Below are positions 21,893 through 30,889 of a DNA stretch of 32,074 bases, in pieces. The stretch covers positions 1-32,074 of the forward strand of contig JBNGIQ010006133.1 in NCBI GenBank assembly GCA_049999765.1. The letters run 5' to 3'. The stretch comes from Phaeoceros laevis (lineage: Eukaryota > Anthocerotophyta > Anthocerotopsida > Notothyladales). Under the pieces are notes generated by a model. The model was not told where the DNA came from. It worked only from the letters and a program-made list of their open reading frames with translations, and did not search any database. Position 1 is the stretch's first letter; every line of letters starts with the position of its first letter. A program made the position numbers and the translations under genes.

Positions 21893-22260
21893 TTATGCTT
21901 CAGAAACATGTGGCTCACCATTAGCATTACTGCTCTTACTCCGCTTGCGCGGATTGTGGGTTACGCTCACTGCAAGCTCGGACTCCTCCTTCGCAAGTTG
22001 GAGATGTCCATAGTCTGGCTCGAGGTCGAGCGCGACTTCCCTAATGAGCCCTCCCAAAGTGCAATGGGCACCGCCAGCTGGGTCGACATCCAACTCTCTT
22101 TCTCTGAAAATGAGTATCTCTCTGTTGGCCGGAGAAGATTATTGCTAGTCGGCAATCGCCAGGGATGCACCATCATAAGCGCAGCTGAGAATTGGGCGCC
22201 GGGTAGCTTTTGGTGTTGGCGCAGTGGCTTGCGCATGCAGCGCACAGGTATCTCTTACAC
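21893..22260 (-). other. Coding-like minus-strand frame, unrecognised, interrupted
   Basis: One minus frame reads ILSCAYDGASLAIAD, is broken by two stops near 22150-22145, then continues ANREILIFRERELDVDPAGG and on to VALDLEPDYGHLQLAKEESE, ending KRSKSSNANGEPHVSEA at 21893. The composition looks protein-like, with acidic, helical and basic NLS-like parts. I do not recognise it. The plus strand is also open over 21812-22390, so one of the two is a shadow. It could be a decayed host exon or part of the adjacent copia element. Confidence 0.25.
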
Positions 22261-22466
22261 ATGCAGCTCGCCTGAGCGCCTCACCACTCAATACGGTAGC
22301 CCCCGTCTCTCACCTGCATTGATTGTCAGGAGCATATCTAACCTAGATTGTCTTTCCACAGAAGCAGACTTGCAACACAAGCAGACTTGACGACTAGGTA
22401 TGTTCTAGCTCGACAAAGCGTGCATCAATGTTTTTCCCATGCAAACAAGCCTAGCTTCCTAGTTTC

Positions 22467-23462
22467 CTAATGCTTTTTTGTCACAGGGACAATGGTCAAC
22501 CTTAGACAATGCGTCATATGTGATTCTGCTGGCAGGGACTTAATGAGGATATCGGCCGGGTTCTCCACTGTGTTGATGTAGACTAAACTGAGCTCTCCCC
22601 TTTCCACCACGTCTCTGACAAAGTGATGGTGGACCTCTATGTGCTTGGTTCGTGCATGAAATACAGGATTGCTTGCAAGGTCTATTGCCCCCTGGTTGTC
22701 GCAGTGAAGAATAGTTGCATGCTCCTACTCTTGTCCTATTTCCACCAAGCGGCGCCTGTCTTAGACTACTTCTTTTGCCACCACTGTTACCGTTTTGTAT
22801 TCCGCCTTTGTGCTGGACAGACATACACTATTGTTTTTCTTGCAGAACCAAGAGATTGGGCCCCCTGCCAGCATGAATACTTAAACGGCAATCGAATGCC
22901 TGCTATCTGGGTCCGCTGCCCAGTCTGAGTCAGAGTAACCCTCCAAAGCTAGCACATTCGTATCAGACGCACGGTATGTGATACTATACCCTATTGTAGC
23001 TTTGAGATACCTGAAGATGCGTTTGACCTGTGTCCAGTGCTCCTTCCCATAATTGGCGAGAAACTGTGATACCACATGCACAAGAAACGCTATGTCGACC
23101 CGTGTGAGATAGGTCAAGCATATGAGTGTCCCCACGGCTTGTTTGTACGGCACAGCCTCCATCTCAGCTTTGTCTTCCTCTATTGTTGGTGTCTGGTCTC
23201 GTGTTAGCTTCACCCAGCTGCCAAGGGTGTGTTTGCTCCATGCGCGGCTGCTAGGTTGAATTTCTCCAGACTATCAACAACACACCCTCTAGGACAGAGT
23301 GATACAACGCTTGCTTTTGTCTCCTATAATCTCGATCACCAAGCACCACCTCAAATCTCCCAGATCAAACATTTCAAATTCCGCCTTAAGCAAATTCTTC
23401 ACTGTTTGCATCAAGCTAGATGGCCCTCGGCTGCCTACTAGAATCAAGTTGTCTACGTAGTT
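22467..23462 (-). pseudogene. Ty1/copia pol fragment: end of reverse transcriptase and RNase H
   Basis: Reading leftward, it begins CNYVDNLILVGSRG, the reverse transcriptase active-site region (normally YVDD), then LLKAEFEMFDLGDLRW, then PYKQAVGTLICLTYLTRVDI and GKEHWTQVKRIFRYLKATIG, then LEGYSDSDWAADPDSRHS (start of RNase H), then, after frame changes, HCDNQGAIDLASNPVFHART and KHIEVHHHFVRDVVE, ending LTIVPVTKKH and a stop at 22467-22469. The order is exactly that of the copia pol 3' end. Upstream protease, integrase and most of the reverse transcriptase are absent, and homology stops at about 23462. Loss of the second catalytic Asp (YVDN) and frameshifts make it inactive. Confidence 0.9.
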
Positions 23463-23489
23463 GCAAGGGGAAGGCCCGCACCAGGTAGC

Positions 23490-25088
23490 ATGAGGGCCAT
23501 ACCCTCACAGGAGAAGCGTCCCGTACAGGCAACGAAGATGGGTGAGTGGCCTTGGGGGCTGACGGCAGTATCATTGCCTATCTCCGGGTTGAATTTGGAC
23601 GTAGTGAGACCATTGGCGGAACGGTACGGTTTGACTTTCTTGCTGAAGGATTGGACAGTCAAGAGCCCAGGGCTAGTAGCAGAGTTTAAATGAGCCTAGG
23701 AGCACGGTAAGGGCAACACTGTGTGATCAAACCCACGCATATGAGGTGTGTCACACTTTTGCCGTGCCTTGATGCGACTAGAGGAGGAGCAGGACGTCAC
23801 ATCGATATACGGTGTGTCAACGGGGGGCTATTGGATGGAGGATTTCGAGGATTCGATAAGGAGAAGGCACGAAACAATGGTTGGCCCATTGCAGCGTACT
23901 ATAATGAGGAGGGGCAGGTGTTAGCTAAGGCGCTACAGGGTATCATCTGCACATCAAGACGGTCCGCCATTAGCAAGCAGTTAGCAGCAACATTGCACTT
24001 TGTCATGCAGTTGAAACGTCCCATGGAGTGGGGGGCCACGTTTCACCAATTCTTTCAAACACAGATGGCCAGTTACACGAAGGACTTAAAGGATGTCACC
24101 TCTTTCTTCACCCCACCGATCAGGTTGATGTACAGGGCACAGGGGGAGTGGACCGAGGCAGACGAAGGGGCCTTACAGTCTGCTACATGGGTAACTACAT
24201 CACCACGGGAACGGCATCCTCAGGGCAAGAAGCGGGTGCCAATGGAGGAGTTTAAGAAAATAATGGCTAGGACGGCGGCGGAAGAGGCTAGCGTTCAGGA
24301 CGGCATGGGGACGAAGAAGGCAGGGGTACAATCTCCACCGTTGCGCAATGAGGACGATGCAACAACTAGTGGCCGCGCAACGGGATGGCATGTTATGCCG
24401 GCGACAAGGTGGTTGTCCGCAGAGTTGTTTTTCCGTTTTTTGACGGTGTTGGTACGTTGCTAGGTACGGAGGGGCAGGTGAGCCTACCTTTCCAATTGGA
24501 GCAGCTACCAAAGATGAAGGAGCAGGTAGATAGGGCAGACAAAGATAGAGAAGAGTTGAGCCGTTTGTCTAAACAGACCCAAGGCTGGATGAAGAAACGG
24601 GCGAAGATGACAGAACGGTGTGCATAGCTGGAATCCAAGGTCGACACGTTGAGGGACTAGCGTAGGAAACTCCGTGTGGAGGTCATGGAGCAACAGGGAC
24701 TTGTAACAAAAGAGAAGGGAGCACGGCGACACCTGTAGCTTAACCATCAGTCCATGGTGAGTTGCTTGTTTGATGCAGAGGAACGGGTGGAGCGACGGGC
24801 TGCGGAGTTGGCAGCCACTAAGGCCAAGTTGATGGGGTACGAGAAGCAAAAGGCCGGAGACGACCTCTGGAAGGACCACGCCTTGGAGATTGGTTGTGGG
24901 AGCAGGACGTCCTAGGGTAGCAATGTGAGGGGTGGCGAGATGAAGCGGAGACTCTAGTGAGGGAGTTCGTGGACTGAGTGACAGAGGAATTGGATGCACT
25001 ACCGTCCTCCGAGCCAGAGGAGACGGACGGTATGGAACCACCGATGGTGCAGGGTTCGTGCGACAATGAAGCTACGGCGACGATCAAC
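23490..25088 (+). pseudogene. Unrecognised coiled-coil protein ORF, decayed, 5' part
   Basis: A long plus-strand coding-like tract with no domain I can name. One frame (23723-24463) includes GFDKEKARNNGWPIAAYYNE, LHFVMQLKRPMEWGATFHQF and MEEFKKIMARTAAEEASVQD. Near 24385 the best frame shifts to GDKVVVRRVVFPFFDGVGTL, then a Lys/Glu-rich coiled coil (KMKEQVDRADKDREELSRLS, later RVERRAAELAATKAKLMGYE). A last frame gives LVREFVD, a stop, then ELDALPSSEPEETDGMEPPM. Stops at 24625, 24658 and 24736 are TAG where CAG would fit. The tract is interrupted by the gypsy element at 25089 and continues after it at 29233. It could be the gag-like ORF of another transposon or a host gene relic. Confidence 0.5.
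25084..25088. repeat. Left target-site duplication of gypsy element (TCAAC)
   Basis: TCAAC lies directly before the TGTCAT start of the 5' LTR. The right copy at 29233-29237 is TCAAT, four of five bases matching. Five-bp duplications are usual for Ty3/gypsy integrase. Confidence 0.8.
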
Positions 25089-25331
25089 TGTCATAGTTAA
25101 ACAGTATATAGTTAAGTTAAATGTAGTTAAATGTAGAAGGTAGATAGTAAATAGAAATAGCTAGAAGCATCTATAGCTAGTAAAGGGTACGTGGCCAATA
25201 CATACACGGCCACTAAAATACTCTATACGACGTTGTCACGACGACACTCTAAGCATGTATAAAAAGGCACCCAGGAACAGAATAGGGGCTCCCCGTTTCC
25301 AAAACCTAGCAATCTAGCAGAGGTTCTTATA
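25089..25331 (+). repeat. 5' LTR of gypsy element
   Basis: Starts TGTCATAGTTAAACAG and ends GGTTCTTATA, where the usual terminal CA has become TA. It contains TATAAAAAGG at about 25258, a plausible TATA box, giving transcription toward gag. It matches the 3' LTR over its full length. Confidence 0.93.
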
Positions 25332-25332
25332 T

Positions 25333-25344
25333 TGGTATCAGAGC
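25333..25344 (+). other. Primer binding site, tRNA-Met(i) type
   Basis: TGGTATCAGAGC begins two bases after the LTR end. This is the standard plant retrotransposon primer site complementary to the 3' end of initiator methionine tRNA. It fixes the element's orientation as plus. Confidence 0.95.
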
Positions 25345-26198
25345 GCGATCACAGTTGTTGGTCATGCGTAAGGGAGTCCGGGACCTGGCAGAGAGGAGCG
25401 TGAGAGCGTAATCAACCAGCTGGCCAGAACAAGGGTGTGAGATGAAGTGTGATTTTCCTATTTGAATCGCTGCGGTGGTGGACAACAGAGGGGCATGGAT
25501 TCAAGGGCCTCCAACCAAAGCACGCAACTGGTTCGAGGAGGCCGTGGTACATACCTGGATGGCGGAAAGCGTGAGCAGTGCGTGGTTGAAGCCAAGGCGC
25601 AGGCAAACTGGCAGCTACGTGTGTGAAGTAGGTCGGGGTTCTGATCTGAATGCGCCAAGGAGGGGATCCTTGGATCCAGGGACGGTGGTGCGGAGTCTAA
25701 AAGAGTCACGCCAGACGGAGAGGCGCAGGGATCCAGGCCACATCAGGCATTGACAGTGCACTTGGAGGCACTTGCAGCGCGGCAAGCGTGAGTGTGGCGC
25801 TCAAGGCGCGCGAGCGCGAGCGTGAGTGTGCGATTGGAGTGCATGTGAGTGAGGCGCTTGGAGCGCAACGTTGAGAGCGTGTGTCTTGGAGGGTGGCGTG
25901 GTGCAGCAAATCACTGCAGGCTGCGAGGCAGGCCGCAAGAGGGCGCTAAGCAGGTAAGCGCAAGGAGGCACGAGCGCGCGCGTGTAAGAAGGTGCAAGGT
26001 TTTCTCTTTGTTTTTGTTCATTAAGCGTCGGGGCGCGGCCAGGCGGGCTGGCTGACCAGGGCGCGGGCGTAGGCAAGAAGAGCAGGCAGGAGGGGGATAT
26101 TCTCACCCCCCCCCCACCCCCCTTCCATACTTTTTTATTTGACCTTGGGCATAGGCGCACGGCGCTCCTGCCAAGCTTAGCATCGGCATTACCGACGC
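25345..26198 (+). other. Gypsy leader between primer site and gag
   Basis: GC-rich untranslated leader with many short GAGCG/GCGAG repeats (about 25795-25880) and a C-run (26106-26122). No frame shows a gag motif. I see nothing else in it. Confidence 0.6.
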
Positions 26199-27309
26199 AT
26201 GCGCGAGAGGGCGGTGGAGGAGAGGAGAGACCATGCCCGTGAACAGGCGGCGATAGATTGCATTACTGAGGTATTGGCTCGCACCTGCATCTGAAAAGGC
26301 ATGGAGGAGCACAGGACTGCCGTAGGACATCAGACCCAACCACCTCCGGAGATTATTATGGAGACAACAATGACACAGCAGCAAGGACATGGCGCCCAAG
26401 CACAACCAAAGTTGACTTATGCTCAAATGGCGTAGTTGCTGGCCGAGCGAACAGCCAGGGTAGCGACGCTGGAGGGGATGATGCAGCAGCAGTAGACTGC
26501 TGCCTAGCCGGCTGCTCAGCAGGTAGCGGCCGATCAACCGGCCTCGATTTACAGCTTCCATGCACCTAAACCACAAATGTATGAAGGCAAAAGAGATCCG
26601 ACTTTGGTAGAAACCTGGATGCATCAAGTAAGGGTTTATGCTCAATTGCAGAATGTGGCAGCGGAGAACCAGGTCTTGCTGGCGACAACATTCCTGAGGG
26701 GATCGGCGTTACTTTGGTGGTTACATAGGCAGAGGGCGGTATTGCAAGGCATCGTGCCTCCCTTTCTAACACTGGATGAGTTTTTTTGGGGACTGTGCAC
26801 ACAGTTTGTCCCTTTGGAAAGCAGGGAAGTGGCGAGAGATCGACTAGTGAGGTGTTATCAAAAGACAATTGTAGCAGCGTACTTGAAAGAATTCCTGAAT
26901 ATCATCTTGAGTATTCCTGGAATGATGGAGGATGAAAAAGTCGATAAATACAGGAGAGGTCTCAAGAAAACAGCACAGCAGGAGGTAATCCGAGCCCATT
27001 GTTTGAACACTTGATGAGGCCATGGCAGTGGCAGACAGAGCAGATGCGATGTTTTGGGGAACGAGAACTTGGGACAGGTCTTTTAGCACAAACAACTCAG
27101 TAAACAATCAAGACGGACCAACACCCATGGAGTTGGGTCAAATGAACCAAGAGTTTCGCAGTAATTGCTATTCATGGGGAGAATGGGGGCATCGCAGCAG
27201 CAAGTGCCCAAGGCACCCGCCTGCCCAAGACGGAACATGCCGGTGGGAAGGGGTAGAGTGGTATGACCAGGAGGAGGCAGACCTCCAGGGAACGGACCAA
27301 GAAGGATAA
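26199..27309 (+). pseudogene. Gypsy gag, with stops, frameshift and a lost zinc-knuckle Cys
   Basis: The frame begins MRERAVEERRDHAREQAAID and runs in one phase to 27014 with four internal stops: TGA at 26292 and TAG at 26433, 26493 and 26505. The retrotransposon gag core follows: KPQMYEGKRDPTLVETWMHQ, FLRGSALLWW, LDEFFWGLCTQFVP, YQKTIVAAYLKEFLNIILSI. A one-base shift near 27010 moves to the frame with DEAMAVADRADAMF and the nucleocapsid zinc knuckle. There CYSWGEWGHRSSKC has Trp where the second Cys of CX2CX4HX4C should be. The protein would form the virus-like particle and bind RNA, but this copy cannot make it. Confidence 0.88.
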
Positions 27310-27489
27310 ATGCAGTTGAAGAAACAGGCAAAGCAGACACGACGGAAGGACATCCAGAAGGGATATCAGAAAACGATCAGCCCCAGGTGGTGGAGGGGTG
27401 GCCACTGGGGTCAAAACCACCCCAATCAGTTGGAGCACTAACCAAGCATCAAGCATAGCATACACTTGTGAATGCAACCAAGGACATGA

Positions 27490-28809
27490 TACAGAGCGGG
27501 TGAAAAATCTTTTAACAGTTCAGGCAAGGTTAATGGACAGAATTGCAGAATACTAATCGATTGTGGTGCTAACTGCAATTTTCTGTCAAGATCCTATGCA
27601 AACAGAAGGGGATTAAACACTGAAGAACGTTGTGGCAAGGTGGAATTAGTTGACGGGCATCAGGATGAGGAAGAATCTACCCTCAGCAGAAGTATGAACC
27701 TACGAATTGGAGAACATAGAGAGCATGCTCATTTTACGGTTATTAATTTGAAGAATGGTTTCGATTTATTGTTGGGAATACCGTGGCTGGAGGATCACAA
27801 CCCTGCGATTGGATGGAGAGATAGGGAACTATACTTGTATTGTGGAGGAAGGAGGATGGTAATTAGAGGAGAGCAGTTGCAACGCTTGGAGACTCACAGG
27901 AAAACACCACGAATACAGATGGCAACCATGGAGAAATTCATGAATGAGAGTGAGGAAAAAGGCTCAGAGACACTACTGTTTGTGCTACGAGAGAAAATAG
28001 AGCGAGAGGAAGTAAATCCAGGAATGCAGGACCAAGAGTTGAAAGACCTACTAGCTGAGTACTCAGATGTAATAGTAGATGGGTTACCTCCTGGTCTACC
28101 TCCACAACAGATAGTAGATCACAAGATAGAATTACTACCAGGATCCCAGCCTACACCTCACAAAGCTTCCTATAAAATGTCACCCTTGGAGTTGCAGGAA
28201 GCAAAGGATCAGGTGGACGAGCTTCTGCGGAAGGGATACATCCGACCATCCCTTTCGTCGTACGGTGCTCCAATCCTACTCACTAGGACGAAGAATGGGA
28301 AGTTGAGGATGTGTATTGATTACCGAGCATTGAATGGTATCACCAGGAAGAACAATTACGCGCTACCCCGCATCGATGAACTGTTGGAGAATTTGGCAGG
28401 AGCCAGGTATTTTTCAAAAATAGACTTTGCAGCTGGTTATCATCAGATCCGTATGGCTGAAGAGGACATTCCAAAGACAGCGTTTAACACTCGCTTTGGA
28501 CACTTTGAATGGTTGGTTATGAGCTTTGGGTTGACTAATGCACCTGCCACATTTCAGGGATTGATGAATGAGATTTTTCATGATATGATGAATTGTGGGC
28601 TGGTGGTGTATCTAGATGACATCCTTGTTTTCAGCAAGACTAAGCAAGAGCACTTGGGAAGGCTGCGGGAGACCCAGCAAAGACTAAGGCAACACCAATT
28701 GTATGCACAATCATCAAAGTGCGAGTTTGCCCGGGAAAGCATTGAGTATCTGGGGCATATAGTAGATTGTAACGCATTCAATGATGCTCTCAGAGATATG
28801 GTGCCATAG
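27490..28809 (+). CDS. Gypsy pol, partial: aspartic protease and reverse transcriptase
   Basis: An uninterrupted frame of 439 codons. The protease region has LIDCGANCNF, where most elements have D-S/T-G-A, followed by FDLLLGIPWLEDHNP. The reverse transcriptase contains LRKGYIRPSLSSYGAPILL, MCIDYRALN, YFSKIDFAAGYHQIRM, LTNAPATFQ and the active site VVYLDDILVF (YLDD codons 28609-28620). It stops just after YLGHIVDC with an unrelated tail NAFNDALRDMVP. RNase H and integrase are absent, so the element is not autonomous, although the reverse transcriptase motifs look intact. No clear start codon: in gypsy elements pol is normally made as part of a polyprotein. Confidence 0.9.
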   Translation, partial: YRAGEKSFNSSGKVNGQNCRILIDCGANCNFLSRSYANRRGLNTEERCGKVELVDGHQDEEESTLSRSMNLRIGEHREHAHFTVINLKNGFDLLLGIPWLEDHNPAIGWRDRELYLYCGGRRMVIRGEQLQRLETHRKTPRIQMATMEKFMNESEEKGSETLLFVLREKIEREEVNPGMQDQELKDLLAEYSDVIVDGLPPGLPPQQIVDHKIELLPGSQPTPHKASYKMSPLELQEAKDQVDELLRKGYIRPSLSSYGAPILLTRTKNGKLRMCIDYRALNGITRKNNYALPRIDELLENLAGARYFSKIDFAAGYHQIRMAEEDIPKTAFNTRFGHFEWLVMSFGLTNAPATFQGLMNEIFHDMMNCGLVVYLDDILVFSKTKQEHLGRLRETQQRLRQHQLYAQSSKCEFARESIEYLGHIVDCNAFNDALRDMVP

Positions 28810-28988
28810 GACATTGCGACGACGTCTCCAAATGCTTGTCTTTTGGCGTAGATACCCCCCTCGGACGCTACCTGGGAGCCTGTCCAAAATCTTGGACATG
28901 CCTTGGATATCCTCCGTCCCTATAGAACCCGCCATGGTTTGAAGCTACCAGTTTTCGAGGACGAAGACTCCCGCCCCCCCCGGGTGAA
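28770..28988 (+). other. Deletion scar and polypurine-tract region of gypsy element
   Basis: After the reverse transcriptase about 165 bp do not read as RNase H or integrase in any frame I tried. The last part, TTTTCGAGGACGAAGACTC followed by a C-run and GGGTGAA before the LTR, is the usual 3' end of gypsy pol and a poorly preserved polypurine tract. So the 5' and 3' ends of pol are joined across a large internal deletion. The minus strand has a 73-codon open frame here of unknown meaning. Confidence 0.6.
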
Positions 28989-29232
28989 TGTCATGGTTAA
29001 ACAGTAAATAGTTAAGTTAAATGTAGTTAAATATAGAAGGTAGATAGTAAATAGAAATAGCTAGAAGCATCTATGTGAATCTAAAGGGTACGTGGCCAAT
29101 ACATACATGGCCGCTAAAATACTCTATACGACATTGACACGATGACACTCTAAGCATGTATAAAAAGGCACCCAGGAACGGAACAGGGGCTCCCCATTTC
29201 CAAAACCTTGCAATCCAGCAGAGGTTGTTACA
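28989..29232 (+). repeat. 3' LTR of gypsy element
   Basis: Starts TGTCATGGTTAAACAG and ends GGTTGTTACA, with the canonical CA end preserved. One base longer than the 5' LTR because of an indel near 29075. Confidence 0.93.
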
Positions 29233-29390
29233 TCAATGGAGAGCCAGCGACGGAAGACAAAAAAAACGGTGGAGGATGCGACAAACGAACCTACCATGTG
29301 AGCTATGTGTTAGAATTTCCAAATATTGTGTGTCGTGTGTTTGAGTGTGTTGAGTGGTGTCCACAGGCCGTAATTAGTACGAACTGTTAA
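29233..29390 (+). pseudogene. Continuation of the interrupted coiled-coil ORF, 3' part
   Basis: The right target duplication TCAAT opens this segment. Removing the gypsy element joins ACG-A...TCAAT into the codons for T-I-N, and the frame then runs GEPATEDKKNGGGCDKRTYH, VSYVLEFPNIVCRVFECVEW to a TAA at 29388. That gives about 51 further codons without a stop, in the frame used just before the insertion. The Cys-rich end has no domain I recognise. Confidence 0.55.
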
Positions 29391-29660
29391 TTAATAAAGT
29401 GATAGTTAATCACTTAAGTAAATAAAGGGTTAGATGGTTATGAGGGACCCGCCCTATCCTAGAGGGATAAGGGGGATAAGGATAGGGTAGAGGGAGGTGG
29501 ACCAGTCAGATGCTAGGAAATCTGGCTGGCCAATGAGAGGCAGATTTCTTAGGCTAGAGTGAGGTGGTCCACCCCCCACTATATATATGGATCTTCTTCT
29601 CTCTTAAACCATTGTCCATTATTGTGCCTAACCTTTCCAGGAGTGGGAGTTGGAGCTCTC
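29391..29660 (+). promoter_or_regulatory. LTR-like or promoter-like segment with CCAAT and TATA boxes
   Basis: Directly after the ORF end there is TGTTAATTAATAAAGTG, a small hairpin AAGTGAT/ATCACTT (29398-29416), GGATAAGG repeats, then CCAATGAG (about 29530) and CTATATATATGG (about 29580). A TGT start just after a coding tract and a TATA box some 200 bp in would fit a 3' LTR of the element carrying the coiled-coil ORF. No second copy is in the window, so this is only a suggestion. Confidence 0.35.
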
Positions 29661-30700
29661 CATCCCCTTAGTGCTGCCACACTTGTACCTCGTGCGGTGC
29701 ATAGGCTCATGTGCTATATCATGCGGCTGACACCCAAGGCTCATTGCTCGCTTGTTATGTGAACCAGTGTGGGAGTGTGCAGATCCCCCGGGTTCGAGGC
29801 GTCAGGAGCTGCCGTTCCATCCTCAGTGCCTGTGACCTACACTGCCGCTCCGCCTTCTCTCTAGAAACTAACGGCTTCTCTCACTTGTTTTGGCTATGGC
29901 TGCCCTTGGTTTCTAGGGTTTCACGAGCCGCTTTTCGCTTTCGGGTGCCTTCGTAACGTCCGATCGGCTTGCAACCTATCCCATTGCACTCGCCATGCCA
30001 AGGGCGTCCTAGGCATCCTCCTTTTTCCGATTTTCTTGTTGATTATTGTGGGGTTCTATCGTGTTGTTTGTGCTTGTTTCTCAGCTCCAGGACTACACCG
30101 TTTCATGGTCACCACCACGAGTGGTCGTCACGCAACACCACTCCCTCAACCAAGTGCATCCCCGACCTCTTCGCTTCTTCCAACTCTACCTACCCCTCTT
30201 CATCCAATGCTGTCCTTCTTTGCATGCGAGTCATCTCCCGTTTTTCCCAGGAAGTTTGGTTCAATTGCTCACACAACCTGCAGTTGGAGGCGTGTCCAAA
30301 TTACATGTTGTGCCCTTCACATGTAGCGCTGGGTGGGAACTTGAAGGGCATTTGTAGCACCAGCACAGCCCATCCACACAGTCCGCCCTGTATCACGATT
30401 GTCATCCTTGGCTAGGAGTGTGTCACTGTTGTCACTGTTGCTGGGAGGTCACCACACGTTGTTCACACACTAGACGACTGCTCAAGGGTTGCTGCACATC
30501 TCTTAGTGTTGCTGGTGCTCTGCTGGAGGGCTCACACTTAGCCACGACTCCAGAGCTAATGCTCTCTAGGTCACGGGAGCTTCGAGCCTGAATTGGTGCC
30601 TAGGCGTTCGGGAATTGGGAGCTATGATAGGGAGCTATGGTGCTTGCACTTGTAAGCTGGAGGACTGCCCAAGCCGCTAGCTGAACAACTGCCCACCTAG
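29661..30700. other. No recognised gene
   Basis: About 1 kb with several overlapping plus-strand open frames (the longest 29969-30415) that are rich in Ser, Pro, His and Cys and show no domain. The pyrimidine-rich plus strand explains why frames stay open. It may be the rest of an LTR or untranslated leader. Confidence 0.4.
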
Positions 30701-30889
30701 ATTGGTCTCACGTTTTTCATCGCCTACGGCATTCCACACCAAGCTCGAAGCCTTCTCCGCTTGGGAGCTTCAGAGATGCTCAATTATGAAGCTGAACACT
30801 TGGAGGGCTACTCAGCTACCGGAGGCCTGCTGGCTACCCTACAGGAGAAGTACGGGACAGGATTTCAAGAACTGTATCCTGCAGCACTT

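Larger units (their letters stand above)
25089..29232 (+). mobile_element. Ty3/gypsy LTR retrotransposon, 4.1 kb, internally deleted
   Basis: The element has two LTRs (243 and 244 bp), a tRNA-Met primer site, gag, protease and reverse transcriptase, then ends early. RNase H, integrase and any chromodomain are missing, and only about 220 bp separate the reverse transcriptase from the 3' LTR. By eye the LTRs differ at about 20 positions (around 8 percent), so the insertion is old. It lies inside an unrelated plus-strand ORF, in the same orientation. Confidence 0.93.

Noticed and set aside
21812-22390. 192-codon plus-strand open frame
   Set aside because: The composition is unlike a folded protein, there is no domain, and the opposite strand carries a more protein-like frame; probably a shadow.
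24505-25087. Long minus-strand open frames (178 and 89 codons)
   Set aside because: They are antisense to the coiled-coil tract, with Pro/Ser/Leu-rich content typical of a shadow frame.
26103-26645. 180-codon minus-strand open frame over gag
   Set aside because: Antisense to the recognised gag frame; no domain.
28714-28935. Captured host exon on the minus strand inside the gypsy element
   Set aside because: The peptide looks plausible but I recognise nothing, and 73 open codons can arise by chance; kept only as part of the deletion-scar note.
29783-29800. tRNA-like T-arm (CCCGGGTTCGAGG)
   Set aside because: There is no matching acceptor, D-arm or anticodon arm around it.
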